This document shows, one piece after another, positions 18,419 through 27,007 of a stretch of 64,000 nucleotides of DNA. Within the stretch, counting starts at the first letter, position 1. Every line of letters begins with the position of its first letter. A program made the position numbers and the translations under genes. The DNA is from Avoscillospira_A sp052117125 (lineage in GTDB: Bacteria > Bacillota > Clostridia > Oscillospirales > Oscillospiraceae), in NCBI RefSeq assembly GCF_052117125.1, contig NZ_JBQKJT010000006.1, positions 62,001-126,000 on the forward strand, read 5' to 3'. Under the pieces are notes generated by a model. The model did not search any database. It was not told the DNA's origin and worked only from the letters and a program-made list of their open reading frames with translations.

Positions 18419-18973
18419 ATGAGAATTACCACGCCCGAAAACGACATTTCCCAGATTCTCTTCACGGAGAAGCAAATCGCGGCCCGGGTAGAAGCCCTGG
18501 GTATGGAGCTGACCACCGAGTACAAGGACAAGAAGCCCGTCATGGTCTGTGTCCTCAAGGGCGCGTCCTTCTTCTACATCGATCTGTGCCGTCAGATGCA
18601 GTGCAACATCGATATGGACTTTATCTCCGTGTCCAGCTACGGCGCCGGCTCCAAGTCCTCCGGCGTTGTGAAGCTCATCAAGGACCTGGATACCGACATC
18701 ACCGGCCGCCATGTGGTGCTGGTGGAGGATATCATCGACTCCGGTCTGACCCTCTCCTATTTGAAGGAGTTCTTCGGCGCCAGAAAGCCCGCCTCCATCC
18801 GGACCATCAGCTTCCTGGACAAGGTGGACCGCCATCCGGCGGCGCTTAAAACCGATTACTGCGGTTTTGATATTCCCGACGAGTTTGTGGTGGGCTACGG
18901 CCTGGACTATGCCAATTACTACCGCAATCTTCCCTATATCGGTATCCTCAAGCCCGAGGTCTACGCCGACTGA
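18419..18973 (+). CDS. hpt: Hypoxanthine phosphoribosyltransferase
   Basis: This 184-residue purine salvage enzyme converts hypoxanthine (and guanine) with PRPP to IMP (GMP). The PRPP-binding motif is VLVEDIIDSGLTL (about residues 100-112); CVLKGASFFYIDL forms the earlier PPi loop, and LDYANYYRNLPYIGIL closes the base pocket. The start ATG 18419 follows AAAAGGAAG. It is the last gene of the purA-purB-hpt operon, so AMP synthesis from IMP is combined with IMP salvage. Confidence 0.94.
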   Translation: MRITTPENDISQILFTEKQIAARVEALGMELTTEYKDKKPVMVCVLKGASFFYIDLCRQMQCNIDMDFISVSSYGAGSKSSGVVKLIKDLDTDITGRHVVLVEDIIDSGLTLSYLKEFFGARKPASIRTISFLDKVDRHPAALKTDYCGFDIPDEFVVGYGLDYANYYRNLPYIGILKPEVYAD

Positions 18974-19000
18974 GTTTCCCAGCGGCAGACGCCAAACAGT

Positions 19001-19044
19001 AAAAGTTCTACTCGATTTTTGAAAAATCGAGTAGAACTTTTTTT
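19001..19044 (+). terminator. Terminator after hpt; complete form of the repeat-element palindrome
   Basis: A perfect 20-bp stem (19001-19020 with 19022-19041) containing CTACTCGATTTTT and its complement is followed by seven T. The same stem sequence forms the outer end of the six dispersed hairpin elements. Confidence 0.92.
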
Positions 19045-19115
19045 ATATTCCTCATGGCCGCCCCTCTGCAAGCGGCCCGCTTTATAAAGATTTCGTTAGA
19101 ATGACACGTTCCGCC

Positions 19116-19144
19116 TTGACTTCGCGGGATGCTGCCCGTATAAT
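19116..19144 (+). promoter_or_regulatory. Promoter of the CNNM/CorC-like gene
   Basis: TTGACT (19116-19121) and consensus TATAAT (19139-19144) are 17 bases apart. The leader of about 175 nt before the gene contains a small ORF of 17 codons (ATG 19183, stop 19234) preceded by GGAAAGGAAC. Whether it is translated is unknown, and no known magnesium or manganese riboswitch could be recognised. Confidence 0.65.
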
Positions 19145-19327
19145 CCCCTCCAGTAACTTTGGAAAGGAACCGGTGCCACGCCATGTCTCAGGACGACACC
19201 AGCGACGACAACCGAACCGAATACCGCATAAGATAGAGCATGGTCTGCCGCGTCTGCGGGAGGTCGTGCTCTTTTACGCTTTGCCCGTCCCTACATAGCC
19301 CCGTTCCGCCGTATCAAAAAGGAGAGA

Positions 19328-20650
19328 ATGTTCTTGGACAGTATTCCCCAACAACTGCTGTTGCAGCTTTTTCTGATCTTCCTCAACGCATTTTTCGCCA
19401 TGACGGAAATTGCCGTCATTTCCCTCAGCCCGGCCCGGCTGCGGAAGCTGGCCGAAGAGGGCGACAAAACCGCTCCCCGGCTGTTGAAACTGGTGGAGGA
19501 ACCGGCCGGTTTCCTGTCCACCATCCAAATCGGCATTACCCTGGCCGGGTTTCTGGCCAGCGCCTTCGCCGCCGAGAATTTTTCCGATGTGCTGGTCAAC
19601 TGGCTGTATTACGATCTGGGCTTCCAGTCCCTCCCCGTAGACGCTTTGGATACCCTGGCCGTCATCCTCATCACCATCGTTTTGTCGTATTTCACTCTGG
19701 TGCTGGGCGAATTGACGCCCAAACGCATCGCCATGCAGAAACCTCTGGAGGTGGCGAAGCTGTCCTGCGGCGTGGTGTCGGCGCTGTACTTTGTCATGCG
19801 CCCCGTCATCTGGTTGCTGTCGGCATCCACCAACGGCCTGTTGCGGCTGCTGCACATGAAGGTGGAAGCCGAGGAAGAGACCGTCACAGAGGAGGAAATC
19901 CGCATGATGGTGGACCTGGGCGAAGCCCGTGGGGCCATCGAAAGCGAAGAAAAGGAGTGGATTGAAAACGTCTTTGACTTTGGAGATGCCATGGCCCGGG
20001 ATGTGATGACCCATGTTTCCGATGTGACGGCCATCCCCCTGGACGCCGCCGACGGCGAGATTATGGAAACCATTCGGCAAACGGGCCTGTCCCGCTACCC
20101 GGTGTATGATGAGGACGAGGACGACGTGGTGGGCATTCTCAGCGCCCGTGTCTTCCTGCTGGACCGGACCGGCGACGCCCCCCGTCCCTTAAAAGACCTG
20201 CTGCGCCCGGCCTACTGCGTCCCCGACACCTTAAAGGCCACGTCCCTGCTGCGGGATATGCAGTCTCAAAAAATCCACCTGGCCGTGGTGGTGGACGAAT
20301 ACGGCGCCCTGGCCGGTCTGGTGACCATGGAGGACCTGGTGGAGGAAATCGTGGGGAAAATCTACGATGAATTCGATCCTTCGGAGCCGGTGGACATTGA
20401 GGCGGTGGAGCCGGGCCTGTGGCGCATCACCGGCACGGCCCATATTGACGATGTGGCCGAAGCGTTGGACGTGGAATTGCCGGAGGATTTGGAATTTGAC
20501 ACCCTGGGCGGTCTGGTGTTCAGCCGTCTGAATACCATCCCCGAGGACGGTGCCACCCTGGACGTGGAAGCCTACGGCCTGGAAATCCATGTGGAAGCCA
20601 TCGAGGACCGGCGCATTGTCACCGCCCTGGTTAGAAAACAGCCCGTTTAA
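19328..20650 (+). CDS. CNNM/CorC family transporter-like protein (DUF21-CBS-CorC)
   Basis: This 440-residue protein has four N-terminal transmembrane helices (DUF21), including FLNAFFAMTEIAVISLS. A CBS pair (about residues 205-330, with VMTHVSDVTAIPLDA and VDEYGALAGLVTMEDLVEEIVG) and a CorC/HlyC domain at the C-terminus follow. Family members are implicated in Mg2+ or Co2+ export; the older hemolysin label has no functional support. The ATG at 19328 is only 3 bases after AAGGAG, whereas TTG 19334 is 9 bases away, so the true start may be the TTG. It has its own promoter. Confidence 0.88.
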   Translation: MFLDSIPQQLLLQLFLIFLNAFFAMTEIAVISLSPARLRKLAEEGDKTAPRLLKLVEEPAGFLSTIQIGITLAGFLASAFAAENFSDVLVNWLYYDLGFQSLPVDALDTLAVILITIVLSYFTLVLGELTPKRIAMQKPLEVAKLSCGVVSALYFVMRPVIWLLSASTNGLLRLLHMKVEAEEETVTEEEIRMMVDLGEARGAIESEEKEWIENVFDFGDAMARDVMTHVSDVTAIPLDAADGEIMETIRQTGLSRYPVYDEDEDDVVGILSARVFLLDRTGDAPRPLKDLLRPAYCVPDTLKATSLLRDMQSQKIHLAVVVDEYGALAGLVTMEDLVEEIVGKIYDEFDPSEPVDIEAVEPGLWRITGTAHIDDVAEALDVELPEDLEFDTLGGLVFSRLNTIPEDGATLDVEAYGLEIHVEAIEDRRIVTALVRKQPV

Positions 20651-20691
20651 AAAAGTTTTACTCGATTTTTAAAAAAATCGAGTAAACTTTT
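20651..20691 (+). terminator. Bidirectional terminator between CNNM-like and C-N hydrolase genes
   Basis: Arms containing TTTTACTCGATTTTT and AAAAATCGAGTAAAC pair with one bulge, with A and T runs on both sides. It is a second complete copy of the palindrome found at the ends of the dispersed elements. Confidence 0.88.
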
Positions 20692-20714
20692 ATAGTCTGT
20701 ATCGCTTGTTGCTT

Positions 20715-21545
20715 TCAGAGGGCTTCCAGCCGGTAACAGTCCTCCCGCCGGTGTTGCAGCAGGGGCAGCTGACGGCGAATGGCGGCCACCCGTTTCAAAT
20801 CCAGCGTCACCAACTGGGCGTCCTCCCCCTCCTCCAACTGGGCCAGCACCGTTCCCCAGGGGTCCACGGCAATGGAATGGCCCCAGGAGTGATACGACGC
20901 CGTCCGGTCCCGTGCCGGGGCCGTACCCAGAAAAAACATCTGATTGTCCAATGCTCTCGCCCGGAACGTCAGTTCCCAATGGGCCGGGCCTGTGGTCATA
21001 TTGAACGCCGCCGGAACCAGCACCACCCGTGCTTTTGCCAGCGCCATCAGCCGCGCCAGCTCCGGAAACCGCAGATCGTAACAGATGCACAGGCCCATAC
21101 GCCCGAATTCCGTATCAAACACCGTCACTTCGTTTCCCGCCGTCAGCGTATCCGATTCCCGGAAGTGCTGGCCCCCGTCCACATCGATGTCGAACAGATG
21201 CATTTTTCGGTGACGGGCAATTTGATGGCCCTGCCGGTCAAAGACATAGGCCGTGTTGTAAATCTTGCCGCCCAGACCCAACTCCGGCATGGACCCGGCC
21301 GACAGATACATCCCGTAGGCTTTGGCCAGATCGGCGCACCGCTGCCAGAGAGGGCCGCCCACGGCCTCGGCATACTTGGGAAAAGCGGCGGTATCATAGG
21401 GACAACCGAACATTTCCGGCAGGGCCACCAGATCGGCGCCCGCCGCCGCCGCCTTTTCCATCCACCAGGCCAGGGCGTTGAGGGTGTCTTCCTTACGAGT
21501 ACAGACCTTGCTTTGGACCTGATAAACCTTCATAAGATTCTTCAT
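20715..21545 (-). CDS. Carbon-nitrogen hydrolase (Nit2/omega-amidase-like)
   Basis: This 276-residue cytosolic nitrilase-superfamily enzyme has the catalytic Glu-Lys-Cys triad: Glu in ALPEMFGCPYD, Lys in HRKMHLFDIDV, and Cys in LCICYDLRFPEL. The combination FGCPY plus KMHLFD resembles omega-amidases (Nit2), which hydrolyse alpha-ketoglutaramate or alpha-ketosuccinamate; this substrate assignment is inference. The start is ATG 21545, with AAGGAGG 8 bases upstream. It converges on the CNNM-like gene and shares its terminator. Confidence 0.88.
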   Translation of the reverse strand: MKNLMKVYQVQSKVCTRKEDTLNALAWWMEKAAAAGADLVALPEMFGCPYDTAAFPKYAEAVGGPLWQRCADLAKAYGMYLSAGSMPELGLGGKIYNTAYVFDRQGHQIARHRKMHLFDIDVDGGQHFRESDTLTAGNEVTVFDTEFGRMGLCICYDLRFPELARLMALAKARVVLVPAAFNMTTGPAHWELTFRARALDNQMFFLGTAPARDRTASYHSWGHSIAVDPWGTVLAQLEEGEDAQLVTLDLKRVAAIRRQLPLLQHRREDCYRLEAL

Positions 21546-21662
21546 GGCATCTCCTCCTTTTCCCACAGTATACCATACTTTGGTCATTTCGCGCAGGATG
21601 CTTTACGGAAACCGACCATATTTTTCCCCTTTGCCCTATTACACAGCGGGCCCTATCTGTGC

Positions 21663-21734
21663 TATACTGAGTGGCGCAAATGGTAGTCGCAGTGTGGAAC
21701 CACGAGATGAAAGTTTCGTGGTTCCTCTTTTTTT
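21663..21734 (+). promoter_or_regulatory. Promoter -10 box and leader with intrinsic terminator before the DUF2798 gene
   Basis: TATACT (21663-21668) is followed by a short leader with a hairpin GGAACCACGA (21696-21705) / TCGTGGTTCC (21716-21725) and then TCTTTTTTT. This intrinsic terminator lies before the coding start at 21766, as expected of an attenuator or riboswitch. A short ORF (ATG 21680, MVVAVWNHEMKVSWFLFF) runs through the hairpin but lacks a ribosome site. Confidence 0.55.
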
Positions 21735-21765
21735 GTCGAAACTATGGGAAAAGGAGATTCAATTT

Positions 21766-22233
21766 ATGCCCAAAACCAAACTGCAAAACGTCATCTTCAC
21801 CATCATTATGGCCCTGATCATGGTCTATGGCATGATCGTCTACAATGTGGCCCTCAACACCGGCGGCGTCACCAACGCCACCTTTGCCATGGCCCTCCAC
21901 GAGCTGCCCATTATGGCCCCCATCGCCTTTGTACTGGAGTTCTTTGTGGTGGAAAAGCTGGCCACCCGTCTGGCCTTTACCTTTATGCGCCCCACGGACC
22001 GGCCTCAGTTCATCACCTACGCCATTTCCCTGATGATCGTCTGCATCATGTGCCCTGTGATGAGCCTCATTGCCACCCTGCTGTTCAAAGAACCCAGCTT
22101 CGGCACCTGGGCCCATACCTTCGGCTGCAACATGCCCATGGCCCTGATCTGGCAGCTGTGCTACTGCGGTCCCCTGACCCGGCTGATCTTCCGGACCCTG
22201 TTCCGCAGCGCCGCCGAACCCGCCGCCCACTAA
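21766..22233 (+). CDS. DUF2798 domain membrane protein
   Basis: This 155-residue protein has about four transmembrane helices arranged as two similar halves (VIFTIIMALIMVYGMIVYNVAL and FITYAISLMIVCIMCPVMSLIATLLF), typical of DUF2798. The function is unknown. AAAAGGAG precedes ATG 21766. The gene is monocistronic, with a leader that contains an intrinsic terminator, so its expression is probably conditional. Confidence 0.75.
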   Translation: MPKTKLQNVIFTIIMALIMVYGMIVYNVALNTGGVTNATFAMALHELPIMAPIAFVLEFFVVEKLATRLAFTFMRPTDRPQFITYAISLMIVCIMCPVMSLIATLLFKEPSFGTWAHTFGCNMPMALIWQLCYCGPLTRLIFRTLFRSAAEPAAH

Positions 22234-22239
22234 CATTCC

Positions 22240-22269
22240 AGCGCCCCGTCCGACACGGGGCGCTTTTTT
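22240..22269 (+). terminator. Terminator after the DUF2798 gene
   Basis: AGCGCCCCGT pairs with ACGGGGCGCT around a CCGAC loop, followed by six T. Confidence 0.9.
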
Positions 22270-22355
22270 GTTTACATAAATTCCTCTTGCGGAATGTTGT
22301 TCCAAAGAGTATGATAAAGGAAACCTTTCTCCCCCGGCCCAAAGGAGGTCCTTTC

Positions 22356-23918
22356 ATGAAGCGTTCTGTTCGGTTGCTGTTGGCCTGGGTGCTGATCCTG
22401 GCCATGACCGTTTCTGCTTTTGCCCTGCCCCGCCCCCAGGAAGGCCCCGGCGGCAGCATTCCGTCCACCGGTTCGGTGCTGGTGCTCCAGGGGGATTCCC
22501 CCTGGGGCCTGCTGGACGGCCGCATGACGGCCACCACCGGTTCCCGCTATGCACAAAACGGCGTCCAGCTGGTGCCATTGGCCCAGACGGCCGCGGCCCT
22601 GGGCGGTACGGTGACCACCGGCGGCGGCGCGGTGACGGTGCAATATCGGAATCGGTTCCTTACCTTTACGGAGGGCAGCTGGTCCGCCCAATCGGAGAGC
22701 GAGCCCGTGGCTCTGTCGGCCACACCGGTAACTGTGGACGGCGTGTTCCACGTTCCGGCGGTATCCCTGTCCCATCTGGGCTGGACCGTACATACTACCG
22801 GCTACTATGACGGCGATCTGGTGCTGTTATCCCGGACTTCCCTGCCGGAGGACCGGCTGGAGGCGGCGCTGTCCTCCGCTCTGGAGGTGCTGGGGCCGAA
22901 CGCCGGTCTGTTCCCGTCCTCGTCGGTGCTGCTGCGGCTGGATTCCCGCTGGTCCGTCCAAAACGGCAAGACCACGGCCCTGTCGGAGACCACGGACGCC
23001 GTGACGCCCACCCGCAGCGGCAGCGCCATTCTGGTACCCCTGGCCGTCTGCGCCCCGGCCCTGGGCTATACGGCGACACCGTCGGACGGCGGCTATCTCG
23101 TCACAGGCCACGGTACCTCCCTGACCTTCTCCCAGTCCATGGTATCCACCGCCGATGTGGCGGCCCGGCTGGGCGGCCACGTCTATCTGGATGACGCGAC
23201 CGGCGCCATTGTGATCTCCGCCCATTCCCTGGACGCCAAGCCGTCCCTGCGGTCCAGCGCCCTGAAACAGGCGGGACAACTGACGCTGCTGGACAGCGAA
23301 CTGGCCAAGGGATACATTGCTCTGACCTTTGACGACGGTCCCTCCGGCTCCGTCACCGCCACACTGTTGGACGGTCTCAAGGCCCGGAATGCCCACGCCA
23401 CCTTTTTCCTGTGCAATTACCGCATCTCCACCTTTCCCCAAACCATGGGCCGCTATCTGGCCGAAGGCCATGAGATTGCCAACCACTCGGCCACCCATGC
23501 CAACCTGGCCGCCGCCTCGTCTTCCACGCTGTCCCGGGAAATCGACACCACCAACAGCACCATCACCCAGCGCACCGGCGTGACGCCCACGCTGCTGCGT
23601 CCACCCGGCGGCGCCTACGACAGCGACGTACTGGCGGCCCTGAAAAGCCGGGGCATGAGCTGCATTCTGTGGAGCCTGGACCCCCAGGACTGGAAGCTGC
23701 GCAACACAGAAAAAATCGTCCAGGCCGTGGTGTCCCAGGTGGAGGATGGCGACATTGTCCTGCTTCACGACATGTCCAACGCATCGGTCCAGGCGGCCTT
23801 GCAGATCATCGATATTCTGCAAGCCAAAGGCTACCGTTTCGTTACCATCTCCGAACTGGCCGAGATCAAGGGCGTAACCCTACAGCCCGGTCAGGTCTAC
23901 CGCGGATTTACCGATTAA
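22356..23918 (+). CDS. Secreted polysaccharide deacetylase (NodB domain) with N-terminal stalk-like domains
   Basis: This 520-residue exported protein has a signal peptide in residues 1-26 (ending SAFALP). Residues 45-300 hold two copper-amine-oxidase-N-like segments (NGVQLVPLAQTAAALGGTVT, ILVPLAVCAPALGYTAT), common as cell-wall modules in Firmicutes. The NodB catalytic domain (about 315-510) shows YIALTFDDGPSG (catalytic Asp-Asp), HEIANHSATH (metal His pair), RPPGGAYD and DIVLLHDMS. It probably removes N-acetyl groups from peptidoglycan or another wall polysaccharide. AAAGGAGG precedes ATG 22356. Confidence 0.88.
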   Translation: MKRSVRLLLAWVLILAMTVSAFALPRPQEGPGGSIPSTGSVLVLQGDSPWGLLDGRMTATTGSRYAQNGVQLVPLAQTAAALGGTVTTGGGAVTVQYRNRFLTFTEGSWSAQSESEPVALSATPVTVDGVFHVPAVSLSHLGWTVHTTGYYDGDLVLLSRTSLPEDRLEAALSSALEVLGPNAGLFPSSSVLLRLDSRWSVQNGKTTALSETTDAVTPTRSGSAILVPLAVCAPALGYTATPSDGGYLVTGHGTSLTFSQSMVSTADVAARLGGHVYLDDATGAIVISAHSLDAKPSLRSSALKQAGQLTLLDSELAKGYIALTFDDGPSGSVTATLLDGLKARNAHATFFLCNYRISTFPQTMGRYLAEGHEIANHSATHANLAAASSSTLSREIDTTNSTITQRTGVTPTLLRPPGGAYDSDVLAALKSRGMSCILWSLDPQDWKLRNTEKIVQAVVSQVEDGDIVLLHDMSNASVQAALQIIDILQAKGYRFVTISELAEIKGVTLQPGQVYRGFTD

Positions 23919-23925
23919 AAAACTC

Positions 23926-23962
23926 ATTGGGGCACATTTGCAAGAAATGTGCCCCAATTTTT
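23926..23962 (+). terminator. Terminator after the deacetylase
   Basis: ATTGGGGCACATTT pairs perfectly with AAATGTGCCCCAAT, followed by TTTT. Confidence 0.9.
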
Positions 23963-23997
23963 GCGTTTTATATGCTTCTTCATAAGGTGGCCATCCT

Positions 23998-24040
23998 CAA
24001 AAAAATCTCCCGTTGTCGCTATCAATATACGACAACGGGA
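23998..24040 (-). terminator. Terminator of the histidine kinase operon
   Basis: On the minus strand TCCCGTTGTCG pairs with CGACAACGGGA, followed by GATTTTTTTGAG. It lies 15 bases after the kinase stop. Confidence 0.85.
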
Positions 24041-24055
24041 TGGTATTTGGCAAGA

Positions 24056-25279
24056 TTACTGTGGAAACCGGGCGCGAAAACAGATGAAACATCCATGGCG
24101 CGCCGCCGTCAGCGTGCCGCCGTGGTGCTCCACAATGGCCCGCGCCACCGACAGGCCGATGCCGCTGCCGCCGGTGGTGCGGCTGCGGGCGGTGTCCACC
24201 CGGTAGAATCGGTCGAACAGTCGTTCCGGGTCCAGGTCCTCCGGCAGCGTGCAGCCGTTTTCCACCTCCAGAATGATGTCCCGCAGGACGTAGAGCCGCA
24301 GGGTGATGGTGCTGCCTTCGTCGGCATACCGAACGGCGTTGTCCATCAGCAGCGACAGCATCTGCTGAATGGCGGCAGCGTCGCCCCGAATCTCAACACC
24401 GTCGGCAATTTCCAGCATCAGTCGCCGCTGCCGCGTCTCCGCCACGGCCCGATATTGTTCGGCCACGTCCCACACGGCTTCCGACAGCACAAAGGCATCA
24501 TTTTGGAACGGCGTTTCCTCATCCATCCGGGACAAGGTGATGAGGTTGGCAATCAGTCCAGACATGCGTCCGGCCTGACGTCGGATGCTGGCAACCCATT
24601 CGTTGCCGGGCAGCTCCGCATCCAGCACATCGGCGCTGGTGGAAATGATGGTCAGGGGCGTTTTCAGCTCATGGCCCGCGTCGGTGAGAAATTGTTTCTG
24701 CTGCTCGGCGCTGCGGAGCATGGGCCGAATGGCCCGCTTGGACAGCAGATACACCAGCAAAAATACGGCCAGATAGGCCACCGCCGCTACAGTGACCGAA
24801 ATCAGCAGCGTATTGAGGGCCATGCGCCGGTCCGGCTCAAAGTTGAGGAACACCACCGCGATGTCTTCGCCGTTTTCCACGGCCCGGTACCGGTAGTCGC
24901 CGCAGAAGCCGTATTCCTTCTCCTGTTTTAATGCCTGAACGTAAAAGTCCGCCGCCTCTGTCTCGGATACGGCGGCAATGCGCTCCATTTCCACATTGGT
25001 GACAGCGGTACCGTCTCCGTGCACCACAAAAAACCGGGTGAAAAAGGGCGTCTCCTCCGTGTAGTGGACCGCCGGTTCCGGCCGCAGGTCCCCGGAGAGG
25101 ACCTGGGCATAGTCCGGAAGCCGTCCGTCGTTGTGGGAGATGAACCGCAGCATGGCGTCGGCGCCCTGGAGCAGCCGCCCGTAGCTGAGGACGTTGATGG
25201 CCGCCAGCAGGAACAGGAACACCAGCAGGGTAGAACCCATGGCAATGCGGATAAACCGCCATTGGAGCCGTTTTAACAT
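24056..25279 (-). CDS. Two-component sensor histidine kinase
   Basis: This 407-residue membrane kinase has TM1 at about residues 12-32, an extracytoplasmic sensor of about 120 residues, and TM2 at about 160-182. The dimerisation box DAGHELKTPLT carries the phospho-accepting His (about residue 205). The ATPase domain shows LLMDNAVRYA (N box), DRFYRVDTARS (F box) and GGSGIGLSVAR (G box). The start overlaps the response regulator stop by 7 bases. It is the last gene of an operon with an ABC exporter and a NEW3 protein, which are likely co-regulated. Confidence 0.93.
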   Translation of the reverse strand: MLKRLQWRFIRIAMGSTLLVFLFLLAAINVLSYGRLLQGADAMLRFISHNDGRLPDYAQVLSGDLRPEPAVHYTEETPFFTRFFVVHGDGTAVTNVEMERIAAVSETEAADFYVQALKQEKEYGFCGDYRYRAVENGEDIAVVFLNFEPDRRMALNTLLISVTVAAVAYLAVFLLVYLLSKRAIRPMLRSAEQQKQFLTDAGHELKTPLTIISTSADVLDAELPGNEWVASIRRQAGRMSGLIANLITLSRMDEETPFQNDAFVLSEAVWDVAEQYRAVAETRQRRLMLEIADGVEIRGDAAAIQQMLSLLMDNAVRYADEGSTITLRLYVLRDIILEVENGCTLPEDLDPERLFDRFYRVDTARSRTTGGSGIGLSVARAIVEHHGGTLTAARHGCFICFRARFPQ

Positions 25280-25950
25280 GGGCCGTCCTCCAGGGTGTAG
25301 CCCACGCCCCGGACAGATTGGATGGTGACCCGGCTGTGCAGGGCCGCCAGATGCTTGCGCAGATAGGCGATGTGGACCCAGACCACATTGATCTCCGTAT
25401 CGCTGTCAAAGCCCCAAATGCGCTCCAAAAAGGTGGCGGCAGACAGAAGGACGCCGGTATTGCGCAGCAGCAGTTCCAGAATCTGAAACTCCTTGCCGCC
25501 CAGGCGCATGGAGCGGCTGCCGCAGGTCAGCAGACAGGAACCTGTGTCCAAGGTCAGGTCCCCGAAGGACAGCCGCTCCTGGACGTAGGAGGGACGCCGC
25601 CGCAGCAGCGCCCGGACCCGGGCCAGAAATTCCTGAGAGGAAAAGGGTTTTGGAAGATAGTCGTCGGCTCCGGCGTCCAGCCCCGCCACCCGGTCGTCGA
25701 TCTCGCTCTTGGCCGTCAGCAGCAGCGTGGGCGTGTGGTCTCCGGCGGCACGCATCCGGCGCAGCACCGTCAGCCCGTCCACCTGTGGCATCATCACATC
25801 CAATACCACAGCATCATAGGACCCGTTTTCCAGATAATCCAGCGCCTGTGCGCCGTCCTCGGCCACGTCCACCGTGTACTGGCTCCGTTCCAGCATGATT
25901 TTCAGGGCACGGGTGATTTCCCATTCGTCGTCGGCCAGCAGAATGCGCAT
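25273..25950 (-). CDS. OmpR-family response regulator
   Basis: This 225-residue regulator has a receiver domain (residues 1-115) with the acidic pair in LLADDEW, phospho-acceptor Asp in VVLDVMMP (about residue 51) and Lys in YLPKPFS. A winged-helix DNA-binding domain (about 130-222) with LGGKEFQILELLL and VWVHIAYLRKHL, ending RGVGYTL, follows. It partners the overlapping kinase gene. Targets are unknown; the upstream exporter genes are the obvious candidates. Confidence 0.94.
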   Translation of the reverse strand: MRILLADDEWEITRALKIMLERSQYTVDVAEDGAQALDYLENGSYDAVVLDVMMPQVDGLTVLRRMRAAGDHTPTLLLTAKSEIDDRVAGLDAGADDYLPKPFSSQEFLARVRALLRRRPSYVQERLSFGDLTLDTGSCLLTCGSRSMRLGGKEFQILELLLRNTGVLLSAATFLERIWGFDSDTEINVVWVHIAYLRKHLAALHSRVTIQSVRGVGYTLEDGPC

Positions 25951-26011
25951 GGTCCTTCCCCCTTTCCGTACTGATATTCAGTATACGGCCTTTCTTCGCC
26001 CTTTGCAACGG

Positions 26012-27007
26012 TCAAGCCCGAATCTCCTGGCGCATAAAGCCGATGTAGGACACGGCGAAGCAGACGGCGGTCAGCGCCACCATACACACCAGATGGGGCC
26101 ACACCAGCAGCAGGCTCTGGCCGAAGGGCAGATAGCCCGCCACCGCGCCGGACAGCTGGGACATGGTGATGACGCCGATGGACCGGACATTGGGGTTGAG
26201 AATGGTACCGGCTGCCTCGCTGAACAGGTAGTAGGGAGAAATCCGGTTCAGGGACAGTTCCAGATTGTAGTTGGCCTCCTGGTTGTAAAAGCCCGCGATA
26301 CCGTCCAGGGGGTAGGCCGCCGAGGCGATGGCCCCAGCCACCATGGAGAAGAAAAAGGAGAGGAAAATCCAGATGGCGATGGCGCCCAACGCTGCCGTGG
26401 CCGCGTGGCGGCACCAGACGGACAGTACCATGGAAAAGGCCAGCCAGAAGGACACATAGACGCCGCAGAGGGCCAAAAAGGCGATGATTCGGGCCACCTC
26501 TTCCCCCTTGGGCGGCACGCCCAGGCTGAGGATACCCGCCCCCAGGACCAACAGGCCCATGGCGAAAATGGTCAGAAAGATGACGGCCACACCGGAGAGA
26601 AATTTGCCGTTGAGGATGGCGTCCCGGTGGATGGGCTGGGCCGCCAGACGGTTCAGCGTTCCCTGGGACCGCTCCCGGCTGATGGCGTCAAAGCCCAGGA
26701 CAATGCCCATCAGCGGGGATAGAAAGGCCAGGAACGACGCAAAGGACGGCAGGTTGCTGCCGCTGGTGGTAAACAGCGTCAGATAGAGGAAATCCAGTTC
26801 CTCCGAGGTGTCGCGGATGGTGGACAGGGCCCCGTAGAAGCCCGCCACCCCGGCAATGGCCAGCAGGGCAAAGAGCAGCAGGAACCGGTTGCTGTTGAGC
26901 TGATCGGCCAGCTCCTTGCGAAACAGGGCATGGAGACCGCCGCCACGGGGCGTCCGTTCACGCTCTGCGCCGGAGGATTCCGCGCTTCTTATCTGTGGGA
27001 AGGTCAT
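26012..27007 (-). CDS. ABC-2 type transporter permease
   Basis: This 331-residue permease has about six transmembrane helices. The segment FDAISRERSQGTLNRLAAQPIHRDAILNGKFLSG is the coupling region typical of NosY-like ABC-2 permeases. The start at 27007 gives a 50-base overlap with the ATPase gene; a start further upstream (27058) would lengthen the overlap and has no ribosome site. With the preceding ATPase and the NEW3 protein it forms a probable exporter or membrane-maintenance system of unknown substrate. Confidence 0.85.
   Translation of the reverse strand: MTFPQIRSAESSGAERERTPRGGGLHALFRKELADQLNSNRFLLLFALLAIAGVAGFYGALSTIRDTSEELDFLYLTLFTTSGSNLPSFASFLAFLSPLMGIVLGFDAISRERSQGTLNRLAAQPIHRDAILNGKFLSGVAVIFLTIFAMGLLVLGAGILSLGVPPKGEEVARIIAFLALCGVYVSFWLAFSMVLSVWCRHAATAALGAIAIWIFLSFFFSMVAGAIASAAYPLDGIAGFYNQEANYNLELSLNRISPYYLFSEAAGTILNPNVRSIGVITMSQLSGAVAGYLPFGQSLLLVWPHLVCMVALTAVCFAVSYIGFMRQEIRA

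Noticed and set aside
19145..19327. The CNNM leader as an M-box or yybP-ykoY riboswitch
   Set aside because: Neither consensus core could be found in the sequence.
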